Shown here: positions 23,321-31,509 of the stretch, piece after piece
Layout: each line of letters starts with the position of its first letter
How positions within the stretch are numbered: position 1 is the first letter of the stretch
IMG/VR virus record: IMGVR_UViG_3300030503_000212
Span: 43,764 to 107,763 of that record
Strand: one strand, 5' to 3'
DNA length: 64,000 nucleotides
Source: a virus
Made by a program: the position numbers and the translations under genes
Notes under the pieces: model-generated
What the model was told of the DNA's origin: nothing
What the model saw: the letters and a program-made list of their open reading frames with translations, nothing else
The model's database searches: none

Positions 23321-24363
23321 AGGAGATTCTGTTGAGCATCGAAACGTATGGCAAGAGTATTGCATTCTTGGCTGGCGGGGTAGACGCGTGCGCACTCTGG
23401 CGTGCATGGACTCCCTACATCAATATGCCTAATTCAGGTTTCTACTATCAGTTCAAGGCTGAGGACGTACTTACTCATGACTACGTGATGGTGCAGCGTC
23501 TGGGATTGCAAAACAATCTTACGGCGATGAAAGGTCTGCGGTCGGTAGATATGAAAATCATTTACGATTTGGATGATTTTCTGTGGGATGTTCCAGATTG
23601 GAATCCGCATGTAGAACTGCTGCGTCAGGTGGCACACGGCTACTCGGTATGTCTGAAGCACTCCGACGTGGCCACGGTGAGCACCTACCCCCTAAAGAAA
23701 GCGATCCTCAAGCATCACAAGCACGATCTGATAAACGTGTTGACGGGTAAAGAGATTGAAATCGTGGTATGCCCGAACAAGATCGATACCAGGATCGTAG
23801 CGCCATACCAAGAACGCGACGAGTTGATCGTAGGGTGGGCTGGGTCCAATACTCATGAGAAAGACTTCGACATTATCATGCCTGCGTTGCAGAGACTTAT
23901 TGTTGAGTTTCCGCAGGTAGTGTTTGAGTTTGCCGGATGGATGCCAGAGGTCCTGAAACAGCACTCCAATACACGATTCAGGTATTGGACACCAGTAAGT
24001 GAGTTCTTTACCCGGTATCCACGTTGGGGTTGGAGCATTATGCTTGCCCCACTGTATTCGCATCCGTTTAATAATTGCAAATCTGCAAATAAAATGTCCG
24101 AGGCTGCTGCTATTGGAGTGCCGTGTTTGGCCTCGAACGAGACACCCTATATTGATTGGTGCCGCACAGGCGATGCTGATTTGAACTGGCTGTTATGTCA
24201 TGGAACGGAAACATGGTATACAAAGCTCAAGACACTTATTGTTGACGAGCAACGGCGTAAAACTTTAGGCCAGCTATGCAAACAAAATGTTGACGAAAAC
24301 CATTCGTGGAAAGGGGAACACAAAGGATGGGACAGAGTATTCGAGATTTTGGAGACTTTATAG
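23302..24363 (+). CDS. Glycosyltransferase, GT4 (GT-B fold)
   Basis: A 353-residue protein. The N-terminal half has IIYDLDDFLWDVP; the C-terminal Rossmann half has ELIVGWAGSNTHEKDFDII, VVFEFAGWMP, then the donor-site segment FNNCKSANKMSEAAAIGVPCLASNETPY, typical of GT4-family enzymes that transfer sugars from nucleotide donors. In phages such enzymes glycosylate virion proteins, modified DNA bases or host surface polymers; the acceptor here is unknown. A GT9-type gene lies at 32024 and another GT-B-like gene at 24625. Confidence 0.75.
   Translation: MDQNFIEEILLSIETYGKSIAFLAGGVDACALWRAWTPYINMPNSGFYYQFKAEDVLTHDYVMVQRLGLQNNLTAMKGLRSVDMKIIYDLDDFLWDVPDWNPHVELLRQVAHGYSVCLKHSDVATVSTYPLKKAILKHHKHDLINVLTGKEIEIVVCPNKIDTRIVAPYQERDELIVGWAGSNTHEKDFDIIMPALQRLIVEFPQVVFEFAGWMPEVLKQHSNTRFRYWTPVSEFFTRYPRWGWSIMLAPLYSHPFNNCKSANKMSEAAAIGVPCLASNETPYIDWCRTGDADLNWLLCHGTETWYTKLKTLIVDEQRRKTLGQLCKQNVDENHSWKGEHKGWDRVFEILETL
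23895..23905 (+). repeat. Intragenic dispersed motif variant
   Basis: ACTTATTGTTG in codons Arg-Leu-Ile-Val-Glu of the GT4 gene. Confidence 0.65.
24234..24244 (+). repeat. Intragenic dispersed motif variant
   Basis: ACTTATTGTTG in codons Thr-Leu-Ile-Val-Asp of the GT4 gene. Confidence 0.65.
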
Positions 24364-24677
24364 CACAGTACCAGCATACGATTGGCTGGATCAGCTTAGG
24401 CATCCTGGCTATTGGTTTGCTATACGGAGCAATCGGTATATTCATGGCATGGTGGAGTGTACTGACGGCGGATCGCGACAACTATTTCATCTGCGATCAG
24501 CATGGGGCTATACGCGATGTCGACATGCTTACGATGATCGAGGGTGGTATGACGCCTGAGGGGGTGTACGAGGAGCCTATCAGGATGTGTCCAGTGTGCT
24601 ACACAGAGAGAGGTAAAGAGGCGTATGCAAAGCTCACCAGAGAAATCGACAAGCGAAATTCCCTTAGAGATCATTAG
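24327..24677 (+). CDS. Single-helix membrane protein with Cys pairs, 116 aa
   Basis: The ATG at 24327 (MGQSIRDFGDF) lies inside the 3' end of the GT4 gene. One transmembrane helix at about residues 20-42; the following domain has CDQH and CPVCYTERGKEAY, possibly one zinc site. The 3' end overlaps the next gene by 53 bases. Function unknown. Confidence 0.5.
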   Translation: MGQSIRDFGDFIAQYQHTIGWISLGILAIGLLYGAIGIFMAWWSVLTADRDNYFICDQHGAIRDVDMLTMIEGGMTPEGVYEEPIRMCPVCYTERGKEAYAKLTREIDKRNSLRDH

Positions 24678-25455
24678 ATTCGTATTTCCTAAGAGTCCGG
24701 AGCTGGCTTTGTATGCGTTGGCCACGTTGCAAAGTTTTGTAGAGCACTACTACAAGGCCATAGAGCGTTTGCGAATATGGCATGAGTATCCAGAACTACA
24801 ACGTCGGCTGCACGTCTACGTGCATTGTGAGCAACAGTTTTACACGACATTTATTGACTCGTTTCCAGAGTGTGCTGAGTTTGTGTTGCCGGGTGACAAA
24901 CTGGTAACAGACGAACTTTGTGTTGTACTGCATGAGAAAGTCCTCGATCAGTTTGATCTAGCATCTGGCTACTCAGTACAGTGGGCTATGGGCCAGCTTG
25001 CCGGAACAAAGCCCCAACTGGTACCGACAATCAAGGCTCCTGTTACAGAGTCTGTTGCCTACGTCCATCATCACTACCGCGTGGACATGCCCAACGTCCA
25101 GTACATCGCAACCGAAGCTGTGGATCGTAGTTGTATGCTGGCGTACTCCATAGCATCTCAGGCAAGCGTGGTTGTTGCCCCTCAGGGGCTGCTGACGGTG
25201 CTTGCTGTGTCGATGGGTAAGGCTGTAATCGAGGTGACGAAAACAGCCACACACAGGCCGTTCAATGGAGCTCGCAACTATGTTCAGGTATCGATGCTCA
25301 CGCCGGACAAGTTCTTTCAGAATTCGCTACAAAGAGGTGTCAAATGGCTGCACAAAAAGATTACATCACCGTTGCCTGTGTCGAGTGTGGAAATACCATC
25401 AGCAGGCTCTCAGCCTCTCTTGGAATCGGCACTGCAACCTGCGAAATCTGCATGA
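24625..25455 (+). CDS. GT-B-like glycosyltransferase (GT9-like), tentative
   Basis: A 276-residue protein. The C-terminal part has SIASQASVVVAPQGLLTVLAVSMGKAVIEV, closely like the donor-binding segment of GT9 heptosyltransferase-type enzymes (a VVGPxxGLTHLAAALGKPVVEI pattern). The N-terminal half (LQSFVEHYYKAIERL) is divergent. Overlaps neighbours at both ends. It may be a partner of the GT9 gene at 32024. The assignment rests on one segment. Confidence 0.45.
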   Translation: MQSSPEKSTSEIPLEIIRFVFPKSPELALYALATLQSFVEHYYKAIERLRIWHEYPELQRRLHVYVHCEQQFYTTFIDSFPECAEFVLPGDKLVTDELCVVLHEKVLDQFDLASGYSVQWAMGQLAGTKPQLVPTIKAPVTESVAYVHHHYRVDMPNVQYIATEAVDRSCMLAYSIASQASVVVAPQGLLTVLAVSMGKAVIEVTKTATHRPFNGARNYVQVSMLTPDKFFQNSLQRGVKWLHKKITSPLPVSSVEIPSAGSQPLLESALQPAKSA

Positions 25456-25730
25456 GGACAGCAGCGGGTTTACCGATTCCAACCCGAGAGCAATACGAGA
25501 CACAGAGTGACTTTCTGTTGCAGGCTGGGCAGATGTTGGGCGACGAGTCATTGATTGCACAACACACGCAACAAAAAGTCGCAATTATGATTCCCGAAAC
25601 ATTATTTGAACGGTTGATGGGTGTCGTAAAAGAGGTCACGCATTTTAAGCGTAAGCAACCATCAGTACCCGCAGGCTCGCGTAGCTCTGCGAGCGTGTCT
25701 AAAGGTAAGCGTAGAGAGTCATTGTTCTAG
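25344..25730 (+). CDS. Zinc-ribbon protein, 128 aa
   Basis: CVEC (residues 12-15) and CEIC (33-36) form a likely zinc ribbon at the N-terminus, followed by a helical middle and a basic Ser-rich C-terminal tail (KRKQPS...KGKRRESLF). Its start overlaps the preceding gene by 112 bases. A small nucleic-acid-binding protein is possible. Confidence 0.55.
   Translation: MAAQKDYITVACVECGNTISRLSASLGIGTATCEICMRTAAGLPIPTREQYETQSDFLLQAGQMLGDESLIAQHTQQKVAIMIPETLFERLMGVVKEVTHFKRKQPSVPAGSRSSASVSKGKRRESLF
25510..25520 (+). repeat. Intragenic dispersed motif variant
   Basis: ACTTTCTGTTG in codons Asp-Phe-Leu-Leu-Gln, a different codon phase from the copies at 23086 and 40412. Confidence 0.75.
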
Positions 25731-25739
25731 GCTCCCCGC

Positions 25740-25745
25740 TACAAT
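25740..25745 (+). promoter_or_regulatory. TACAAT -10-like box
   Basis: TACAAT in CGCTACAATGGG, only nine bases before the ATG at 25755, which would give a very short or absent leader. Confidence 0.3.
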
Positions 25746-25754
25746 GGGATCAGG

Positions 25755-25976
25755 ATGGAACACACGAAACAGACCAAAATACCTTGTCCCCATTGTGGTC
25801 AGCCAATAACGGTACAGATCGTGGCTGAGGTGGAAACAGTAAAGGCTGACAGCAGGACGCAAGTGCATATCGACGATATTGCACCTATACGCTGCTCCAG
25901 CTGCAAAGAGTATGTACAGGCACAGATATCAAACCTCTATGTGGGCTACGAAGTGGTTCCCTTAGAAACAAACTGA
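25755..25976 (+). CDS. Zinc-ribbon microprotein, 73 aa
   Basis: CPHCGQPI (residues 10-17) and CSSCKEYV (46-53) form a two-knuckle zinc ribbon like those of rubredoxin-type or transcription-factor ribbons. Function unknown. Confidence 0.6.
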   Translation: MEHTKQTKIPCPHCGQPITVQIVAEVETVKADSRTQVHIDDIAPIRCSSCKEYVQAQISNLYVGYEVVPLETN

Positions 25977-25992
25977 AAGGTAAAATCTTGCA

Positions 25993-26604
25993 ATGAATAA
26001 CGACGAACTGCGTCAACTCATTCCGAACTATCCGCGCATTGTCATCGAACGGCTACCCCGTACACAAGAGGTCGGCGGGATTGTGTTGACGGATGATAAC
26101 AACAAGCCGCTGCATGAGGGCATTGTTATCAGAACATGGGCTCCGTGGACTAAGCAGATATCTGCTAGTGCTCTAGATGCACAGGACTTGGCAGTCCTTA
26201 TTTCGACCATGAAAACTGAGCTGCGGTCTACAGGTGGTGAATACGACCACCTGTACCGAGAGGGTGTAAAACTTTGTCTTGATAACTTGGGTCGTGTCCG
26301 GAAATCTATAGCGATGGAGTCTCAAGTCAAGCCCGGCGATCATGTAGTGTTTCCCCACTGGGCTCCAAAGACTGATGACACTGCTGAGAAAATTGTGGTC
26401 GTCAATGAATTCGAGATCACGGGTAGCGTACATCCTGATCCTGAGACGTTACACAAGAAACTTATTTCAGTGCTGGTGGGATACACAGGAGATGATGCCG
26501 AGACTGTTGAATCTTTAGCACAAGCTGTTGAGGAGCATTTCGTCATCGTTCCCAAGCTCTCTATCACACGGTCGGGATCGGGTAATCGAGCAGACTGGGA
26601 ATAA
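25993..26604 (+). CDS. GroES-like co-chaperonin
   Basis: A 203-residue protein. PRIVIERLPRTQEVGGIVLTD corresponds to the GroES start (D-R-V-I-V-k-x-x-x-x-x-x-s-a-G-G-I-V-L), with the mobile loop at about residues 21-36; VKPGDHVVFPHWAP (about residues 113-126) corresponds to the VKVGDIVLF strand. Between them an extra ~50-residue helical insertion (LDAQDLAVLISTMKTELRS and on) replaces the short GroES turn, and ~50 residues follow. Phage co-chaperonins (T4 gp31 type) redirect host GroEL to fold capsid proteins. The fold assignment is likely; the insertion is unusual. Confidence 0.65.
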   Translation: MNNDELRQLIPNYPRIVIERLPRTQEVGGIVLTDDNNKPLHEGIVIRTWAPWTKQISASALDAQDLAVLISTMKTELRSTGGEYDHLYREGVKLCLDNLGRVRKSIAMESQVKPGDHVVFPHWAPKTDDTAEKIVVVNEFEITGSVHPDPETLHKKLISVLVGYTGDDAETVESLAQAVEEHFVIVPKLSITRSGSGNRADWE

Positions 26605-26825
26605 TGACACGGCAACAGGTCCTCCGTCGTTGGCGGTTCACACATGGTTTGTGTTGGCGGTGTGGTGAGATCAAAATATCTCCCTACAAGCGAACGTGCG
26701 GAGGATGTAGGGCCAGAGCTAAAAAGAATCTTGACAAGTGGAGAGCTAAACACGATGGGATGGGCGGCGAACGACAAAAAGACACGCGAGGATCTGGAAG
26801 TACAACTCAGTCTGACGCGACGTGA
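26604..26825 (+). CDS. Small zinc-finger protein, 73 aa
   Basis: CWRCGE (residues 17-20) and CGGC (32-35) 12 residues apart, in a strongly basic chain, as in small phage DNA- or RNA-binding zinc knuckles. Start overlaps the co-chaperonin stop. Its 3' third overlaps the next gene. Confidence 0.6.
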   Translation: MTRQQVLRRWRFTHGLCWRCGEIKISPYKRTCGGCRARAKKNLDKWRAKHDGMGGERQKDTRGSGSTTQSDAT

Positions 26826-26949
26826 GGGGTATAGGCTGTATCGTTTAATAGCTCAGGTGGAGCATGATGAAAAGCGCAGGGCATTAGAAAGTGCTTATGC
26901 CAAGCTCAATATTGAGTTAGACTCAATAGCATTCACTCTAAGCAGGTAA
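26755..26949 (+). CDS. Helical hypothetical protein, 64 aa
   Basis: ATG at 26755 with GGAGAG upstream; a longer frame from 26644 is a shadow of the preceding gene. The protein is a single long charged helix with heptad-like spacing (DLEVQLSLTRREGYRLYRL). It ends three bases before the terminase start, where a small terminase often sits, but it is too short to claim that. Confidence 0.5.
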   Translation: MGWAANDKKTREDLEVQLSLTRREGYRLYRLIAQVEHDEKRRALESAYAKLNIELDSIAFTLSR

Positions 26950-26952
26950 TTC

Positions 26953-28701
26953 ATGGCTGTTTCTGTAATCGTCAAGGGTAAGCAATCCGATCCTGTATTG
27001 GTGAAGGATCAATTCGAGGCACTACAGATATGTAGGCAGGCATGGGGCAATGAGGCTTTCATGGCCTATTTCATGTGGATTCTAGCCAAAGAGCCGGACC
27101 CACTGACAAATTCCCGCTACGTACCATTCAAACTCAATAGACTCCAGTCTAATCTGCATAACAATCTTTCCAATCAGAACTTACTGTTGAAAGGTCGTCA
27201 GCAGGGCGGCACTACGTTTTTCATGCTGGATAGATTATTGTTGCCCGCAATATCTCAGTACGGATGGCGCGGGCTATTTGTCAGTCAGAAACAGGCATAT
27301 GCTAATCAACACTTTCTCATTTTGGATCGTGCTCGTCGTACATTTGGAATGGCACGTCCAGGTGCCGGTGACGAAGTCAATCATTTAGCTGACGATTTAC
27401 GCAAGCATCTGTTAAAACGCAGATTAGCCAATCGTCGTGAGTTGTTGTTTGAAAATCTTGACTCATCAATTTTTGTAGACACAGCCGAAAACACTGAGGC
27501 CGGGCAAGGCTTCAGCATCAACGGATTTGTGGGATCTGAGTTCTCACGTTGGCCAAAAGATCCAGCCGAAACCTTGGCTAACATTCGCGGATCATTTGCT
27601 CCCAATGCAACACAGGATTTGGAATGTACTGCTAACGGCGCGTTTGGTCCGTTCTATGAGTTTGTTAATAAGGCACTGCATGGTGAGGGAATCTATAACC
27701 TGAACTTTTATGAGTGGTGGTGGACTGAGGAATATAAGCTCGATATAGATTCTGATGAAAAGAAAGCTCTCAGGAAAGAGCTGGCTGAGATCGATCAAAA
27801 ACTGTTGGCTGAAAAGGAAACGCAGGAAAAATCTGATCTGGAGATTTGGCAGCGAGAGGAGGCTATAGCCCGTGACAAGGGTCATCTAGCCTTGGCTCAA
27901 ATTAAGTGGCGTCGTCATCAGATCAAGGCCGATCCAAAACGGTTTCGTGAAAACTATCCGGAGGATGCTCAGAGTGCGTTTCTCATTGAGGGCAATAATT
28001 TCTTTGACAACGAACTGATGGGACGGCGCAAGGCTGAACTGGAGAACTGGAAACCATACAAGGTGGGTCGTAACTCTGAGGCGATCCTGTTCTGGAAACC
28101 ACGACCTAAGGTTCGTTACCTCATTGGTGCCGACGTTGCAGAGGGCATGTCTGCTAATGACAGCGGTACGGATCTTGACTACTGTGCGGCATGGGTTATC
28201 GACCTGGAGAGTGGAGAGCAGGTAGCCCAGTTCCGAGCTCGCGTACGACCCGATCAGTACGCAACCGATCTTGCCTATTTAGGGCACATGTACAACGATG
28301 CCATCATAGCGGTGGAGCGCAACTCGTTCGGTACAGCAGTTCTCTTATTCCTCGAAACAAATGAGGCATACCCGAATCTGTACCATCATCCGCACCGCGA
28401 GGACATTACCGGCACGGTTGGCGGCAAGCTGGGATTTCCTACGGACAAGTCCACGCGGCCCATCGCTCTCAGCTATCTCCAAAAGTGGACAGACGAAAAT
28501 CCTCATATGATTTGGAGTTATGAGTTTTGCAAAGAGGCCCTATCGTTCATCAGAACACCTACTGGACGGCCCCAGGCGGCTGCTGGTGCTCATGATGATA
28601 TCGTGGCGGCTGGTTGGGTGACTCACGGTGCCCGGGCGTTCCTACTTGGGTTCTGGGTGCCCATCCGTGATCCTAATGCTCAGGGTGAGGATGACGAGTA
28701 A
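26953..28701 (+). CDS. Terminase large subunit
   Basis: A 582-residue packaging motor. LKGRQQGGTT (residues about 79-88) is the degenerate Walker A seen in many phage terminases; INGFVGSEFSRW (about 177-188) supplies the Walker B carboxylates. The C-terminal RNase H-like nuclease begins YLIGADVAEG (about residue 394), followed by YCAAWVIDLESGE, IIAVERNSFG and, near the end, AAGAHDDIVAAG. It cuts concatemeric DNA and pumps it into the prohead. A small terminase is not recognised immediately upstream. Confidence 0.92.
   Translation: MAVSVIVKGKQSDPVLVKDQFEALQICRQAWGNEAFMAYFMWILAKEPDPLTNSRYVPFKLNRLQSNLHNNLSNQNLLLKGRQQGGTTFFMLDRLLLPAISQYGWRGLFVSQKQAYANQHFLILDRARRTFGMARPGAGDEVNHLADDLRKHLLKRRLANRRELLFENLDSSIFVDTAENTEAGQGFSINGFVGSEFSRWPKDPAETLANIRGSFAPNATQDLECTANGAFGPFYEFVNKALHGEGIYNLNFYEWWWTEEYKLDIDSDEKKALRKELAEIDQKLLAEKETQEKSDLEIWQREEAIARDKGHLALAQIKWRRHQIKADPKRFRENYPEDAQSAFLIEGNNFFDNELMGRRKAELENWKPYKVGRNSEAILFWKPRPKVRYLIGADVAEGMSANDSGTDLDYCAAWVIDLESGEQVAQFRARVRPDQYATDLAYLGHMYNDAIIAVERNSFGTAVLLFLETNEAYPNLYHHPHREDITGTVGGKLGFPTDKSTRPIALSYLQKWTDENPHMIWSYEFCKEALSFIRTPTGRPQAAAGAHDDIVAAGWVTHGARAFLLGFWVPIRDPNAQGEDDE
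27179..27189 (+). repeat. Intragenic dispersed motif (forward)
   Basis: ACTTACTGTTG, exact core, in codons Asn-Leu-Leu-Leu-Lys just before the terminase Walker A. Confidence 0.8.
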
Positions 28702-28712
28702 GGGCTTGAATC

Positions 28713-28727
28713 CTAACTTACTGTTGA
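28713..28727. promoter_or_regulatory. Intergenic motif site after terminase
   Basis: CTAACTTACTGTTGA contains the exact 11-mer (28716-28726); the left arm is CTAAC rather than TCAAC. It is followed by ATCATCC, near the GAGCATC extension. It lies between the terminase stop and the gene at 28753. Confidence 0.7.
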
Positions 28728-28752
28728 ATCATCCTATGTGCGGAGGTGGTAT

Positions 28753-29163
28753 ATGAACGGATTTTCAAGGAATACGGTGATGTTTGTGTTGCTTTTCGGA
28801 GTAGCTTTTGGGTTGGCTGTCCCAGTGCTATCGGTCAAGATTGCCGGAAAGACTGTTGTATCAAAGACATCGGCTCAGTATGCATATGAACCTGATCTCA
28901 AGCCGACCGACGAGCAGATCACGGATTGTCAAGCGTCACTAGAGACCTTACAGGAATGGCTGTTTAGGGATGCGGCTAAGGCTGGCGGTGCCGCTAGTCA
29001 GATTACGTTTGACAATCTGAGTCGCAACAACAGTATTTTTATCGAGGGGTATGTGGCTGTAGGAGAACGGCGTCCAGGCGCGTTTGCGAATTACTGCGAC
29101 AAGTCCAAGCTGGACAGCTCAATCGAGACGCTTGCTCAGTTGGCGAATCGAAACTACTATTGA
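28753..29163 (+). CDS. Signal-anchored small protein, 136 aa
   Basis: ATG at 28753 with GGAGGTGG upstream. N-terminal hydrophobic helix (VMFVLLFGVAFGLAVPVLSV) with possible signal-peptidase site, then a soluble domain with two Cys (ITDCQAS and NYCDKS) that could pair outside the cytoplasm. Function unknown. Confidence 0.6.
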   Translation: MNGFSRNTVMFVLLFGVAFGLAVPVLSVKIAGKTVVSKTSAQYAYEPDLKPTDEQITDCQASLETLQEWLFRDAAKAGGAASQITFDNLSRNNSIFIEGYVAVGERRPGAFANYCDKSKLDSSIETLAQLANRNYY

Positions 29164-29325
29164 CGCATCTTATACGTAGCGGTTTGGATATCGGCGAAAA
29201 ATGTAGTAGCCGATGGAAACGCATGACAATGTACGGCGATGCCGGGGAGGTATCCATATGCGCCTGTAGTCCAAGCAAAATTTGAAAGTAAAAGCCAGTA
29301 ACGGCTATAGATATGCATTGGGACG
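29164..29325. other. Gene-free stretch before a terminator
   Basis: No frame above about 25 codons with a credible ribosome-binding site. A 20-codon frame from 29224 (MTMYGDAGEVSICACS) has no Shine-Dalgarno and is not called. It could be a 3' untranslated leader to the terminator at 29326. Confidence 0.5.
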
Positions 29326-29350
29326 ACCGGGCAGAGATGTCCGGTTTTCC
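29326..29350 (+). terminator. Rho-independent terminator with GAGA loop
   Basis: ACCGGGCA (29326-29333) pairs with TGTCCGGT (29338-29345) through one G-T wobble, with a GAGA tetraloop, and is followed by TTTTCCC. It separates the terminase transcript from the next unit, which begins with the palindrome at 29365. Confidence 0.75.
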
Positions 29351-29364
29351 CGTTAAGGTGAATC

Positions 29365-29379
29365 TCAACTTACTGTTGA
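29365..29379. promoter_or_regulatory. Perfect motif palindrome with extension
   Basis: TCAACTTACTGTTGA followed directly by GCATCAAATAAGG: the full extended form of the motif. It stands 16 bases after a terminator T run and 26 bases before the start at 29406, the expected promoter position. Confidence 0.8.
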
Positions 29380-29405
29380 GCATCAAATAAGGTGTGAGGT
29401 GATGT

Positions 29406-29576
29406 ATGACACGCGAATTTGCAATATATGAGGCACGGCGTCGGACCAACGTCCTAAAAAGGACGCACTTTGTGGTGCATGTTGTCACAAGCACAGATCC
29501 AGATAGTGCTTTTATCGTGGTTGATCGTCCAATCCCCGGTTATGAGCCCGTAGATGTAGCTGTCTATGGGGAGTAA
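29406..29576 (+). CDS. 56-residue hypothetical protein
   Basis: ATG at 29406 with GAGGTG at good distance; reads MTREFAIYEARRRTNVL and ends VAVYGE. Alternating hydrophobic strand segments (HFVVHVVTST, SAFIVVDRP) suggest a small beta protein. It is the first gene after the extended palindrome. Confidence 0.65.
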   Translation: MTREFAIYEARRRTNVLKRTHFVVHVVTSTDPDSAFIVVDRPIPGYEPVDVAVYGE

Positions 29577-29580
29577 TGTT

Positions 29581-29793
29581 ATGTCGGTGAACAGTAAGTA
29601 TCTCGAAAAACACGGGTGGCGGAAAGACTCCAGCCGTAAGCAGGGTATGATTACTATTGTCCGTTGGTATCACCCGGACCACGGTATACATAATCAGGAG
29701 CAAGCTGTGTGGTTGCAGCGCGATCACAACAAATTCGTCAAAATGCAGGCTGCTAAACAGCGTTTGGAGGTTGTCAGTGTCAACCAAAACTAA
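29581..29793 (+). CDS. Hypothetical protein, 70 aa
   Basis: Starts at 29581 (MSVNSKYLEKHGWRK) after GGGGAG. Contains WYHPDHGIH and a basic helix; pattern resembles small phage domains with a beta-hairpin and helix. The start region also holds a one-mismatch motif copy (GAACAGTAAGT). Overlaps the next gene by 17 bases. Confidence 0.55.
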   Translation: MSVNSKYLEKHGWRKDSSRKQGMITIVRWYHPDHGIHNQEQAVWLQRDHNKFVKMQAAKQRLEVVSVNQN

Positions 29794-30127
29794 CGGAGTG
29801 CGTTTAAATTATCTGGCAGATGGAATACCAGACGGATTCGAGTTAGCGACGGATATGGAGGATGCATTCCCAGAGGACAACTCGGGTAAACGCCTTGCAG
29901 GTCCGGTATCTGAAACGCGTACGGCGTACGCTATTAGGTGTTGGACTCATGGTCAGGTATTTTTGACTTATGCCGAGTACATGGGGCAAATGTCACGCCC
30001 CGATTCCAGGTGGGAGTGTCCTCATTGCCGGGAGATGGCATCCTTTGATGACCAGAACTATGATGAGGTAATGGATCAGGAATATGAAGCCTATCTCGAT
30101 AAAGAGTCCAAAGGTAATCAACAGTAA
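29777..30127 (+). CDS. Hypothetical protein with one CxxC, 116 aa
   Basis: Starts at the GTG at 29777, which has GGAGG six bases upstream; longer readings have no ribosome-binding site. It contains CPHC near residue 84 with another Cys at about 53, perhaps a zinc site, and an acidic C-terminus. The stop lies in a motif copy, TCAACAGTAAATGA, which also carries the next ribosome-binding region. Confidence 0.55.
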   Translation: MSTKTNGVRLNYLADGIPDGFELATDMEDAFPEDNSGKRLAGPVSETRTAYAIRCWTHGQVFLTYAEYMGQMSRPDSRWECPHCREMASFDDQNYDEVMDQEYEAYLDKESKGNQQ

Positions 30128-30141
30128 ATGAGGTGAGCATC

Positions 30142-30378
30142 ATGGCAGGAACAGCGTTTCTAACAGAGATCATCGTAAGGCTCCCAGCATCCCACGATCA
30201 CGAAAAAGAGGCGGTCTCGAAACACATCAATGAATCCGAACAGCAGTATGGCCGTCATCTCTTGGATTCGATCAATGACGAGTTTGGCTTTGTTCCCGAT
30301 ATAACGGTGAATGGCGAACCGCTCAACACTAATTCGCATGAGTCTCATGTGACTATACCGAAGTACACACAACCTTGA
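30142..30378 (+). CDS. Hypothetical protein, 78 aa
   Basis: ATG at 30142 after GAGGTGAG. Alpha/beta pattern with a charged helix (DHEKEAVSKHINESEQQ). No family recognised. The stop is followed within ten bases by a TATAAT box for the next gene. Confidence 0.55.
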   Translation: MAGTAFLTEIIVRLPASHDHEKEAVSKHINESEQQYGRHLLDSINDEFGFVPDITVNGEPLNTNSHESHVTIPKYTQP

Positions 30379-30384
30379 GCCGCC

Positions 30385-30390
30385 TATAAT
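30385..30390 (+). promoter_or_regulatory. TATAAT -10 box, leaderless candidate
   Basis: CTATAATATCGACATG: only six bases separate the box from the ATG at 30397, so transcription would start at or next to the start codon. No Shine-Dalgarno precedes this ATG. A leaderless mRNA is inferred. Confidence 0.45.
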
Positions 30391-30396
30391 ATCGAC

Positions 30397-30888
30397 ATGG
30401 CAGATCAAAAGAAAGTCGTTCGTTGGCACAGTGCAATGGGTAAACTTGCATCTGACGTTCTCCCCAAGACCAATATACCGTTACAGCCTGCGCATAGTGT
30501 CTTGGAAAAGGCTCATGCGTTTATGGCTCCGTTCGTTAAAAAGCTGTCGACAAATACCGGCGACGCAAGTATTGCAATTACTGTTGAGTACGAGGAAAAG
30601 AACCGTGCGGGTGGTTTTATAGCATCCCTCCAAAAACAAGCAGTAAGCATTAGCGACCGTCTGTCAGCGGACCCAGCTTACAGCACCGATCCATTTCGCC
30701 CCGCTCCGCGTGACGTTGTGCGACACTCTACGGATTTGCCGTGTCCCACATGTAAAGCTGTAGCTGGGATTGGATGTGGTCCGGACGCTACGATTATTGT
30801 TCATGGCAACGGCTACACATTGGAGGACACAATCAAGATTCATGAATCCCGGGCTCGTTTGTTCAGTCTGTATGCCAGTCTCGTTTAG
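30397..30888 (+). CDS. Protein with CPTC zinc motif, 163 aa
   Basis: The N-terminal two thirds are helical and basic. The C-terminal part has CPTCKAVAGIGC, followed by a conserved-looking HGNGYTLEDTIKIHESRAR. The same CPTCxAxxGxxC zinc-binding pattern occurs in the gene at 33531 and in many small phage proteins. A TATAAT lies six bases before the ATG. Confidence 0.6.
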   Translation: MADQKKVVRWHSAMGKLASDVLPKTNIPLQPAHSVLEKAHAFMAPFVKKLSTNTGDASIAITVEYEEKNRAGGFIASLQKQAVSISDRLSADPAYSTDPFRPAPRDVVRHSTDLPCPTCKAVAGIGCGPDATIIVHGNGYTLEDTIKIHESRARLFSLYASLV

Positions 30889-30897
30889 GAGAGTCTT

Positions 30898-31509
30898 ATG
30901 CGTTTGCTTTTGGAGATCATCGCGATTGCTATTGCCATTTACATTACCTGGGATACAACCCGGGCCGAATGGCGCTGTTACCATTGTGGGTTCTGTACGA
31001 ACCAAGAGGATGAGGCGCAAGCTCATTTTGGTGATGACCAGAACGGAGAGCCATTGTGCGTGTTCTGGTATAGACAGAGTCCAGAGGAACGCCTCAAAGA
31101 ATTCCAGAGTGTGGTTCGAGAACTTGATGGCGAACGTGAGGAAGTTCGTACGCTTAGACAACAGAATGAAACGCTTGAATATCGTGTTGGGAATCTAGAG
31201 TTCGACATCCGTACTCGATTCCCAGGCTGCACGTGCCTACAGGATGTTTGGAACAAGATGGATTCGCTACGCGGCGAAGTGTTGTCAGCTCGTGAGCAGA
31301 TAACGTCAGATGAGTTCTGGAAACGCGCATGCCCATCAGATGAACAGCCGGAGTGGATCGCATGCGAGTTACGTGAGTATAGACAACTCGTGACGACATT
31401 GGCTGAGGTCTATCCCTACATCTCGGGAGGCAGACTCATCAGTCTCGATACGACGGCTGAGGGTGTCAAGAAAGCTGTTGATCGTCATTATGGTACTGGA
31501 CAGAACTAA
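30898..31509 (+). CDS. Membrane-anchored coiled-coil protein with zinc-finger-like motif, 203 aa
   Basis: N-terminal hydrophobic helix (residues about 4-20), then CYHCGFC (27-33) with later HF...C, a long coiled coil (about 60-100, ERLKEFQSVVRELDGEREE and on) and a C-terminal domain with CTCLQD. The combination of anchor, Cys cluster and coiled coil is unusual; function unknown. Confidence 0.55.
   Translation: MRLLLEIIAIAIAIYITWDTTRAEWRCYHCGFCTNQEDEAQAHFGDDQNGEPLCVFWYRQSPEERLKEFQSVVRELDGEREEVRTLRQQNETLEYRVGNLEFDIRTRFPGCTCLQDVWNKMDSLRGEVLSAREQITSDEFWKRACPSDEQPEWIACELREYRQLVTTLAEVYPYISGGRLISLDTTAEGVKKAVDRHYGTGQN

Noticed and set aside
26755-26949. The 64-residue gene before the terminase as the small terminase subunit.
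   Set aside because: Too short and lacking a DNA-binding motif; position alone is not enough.
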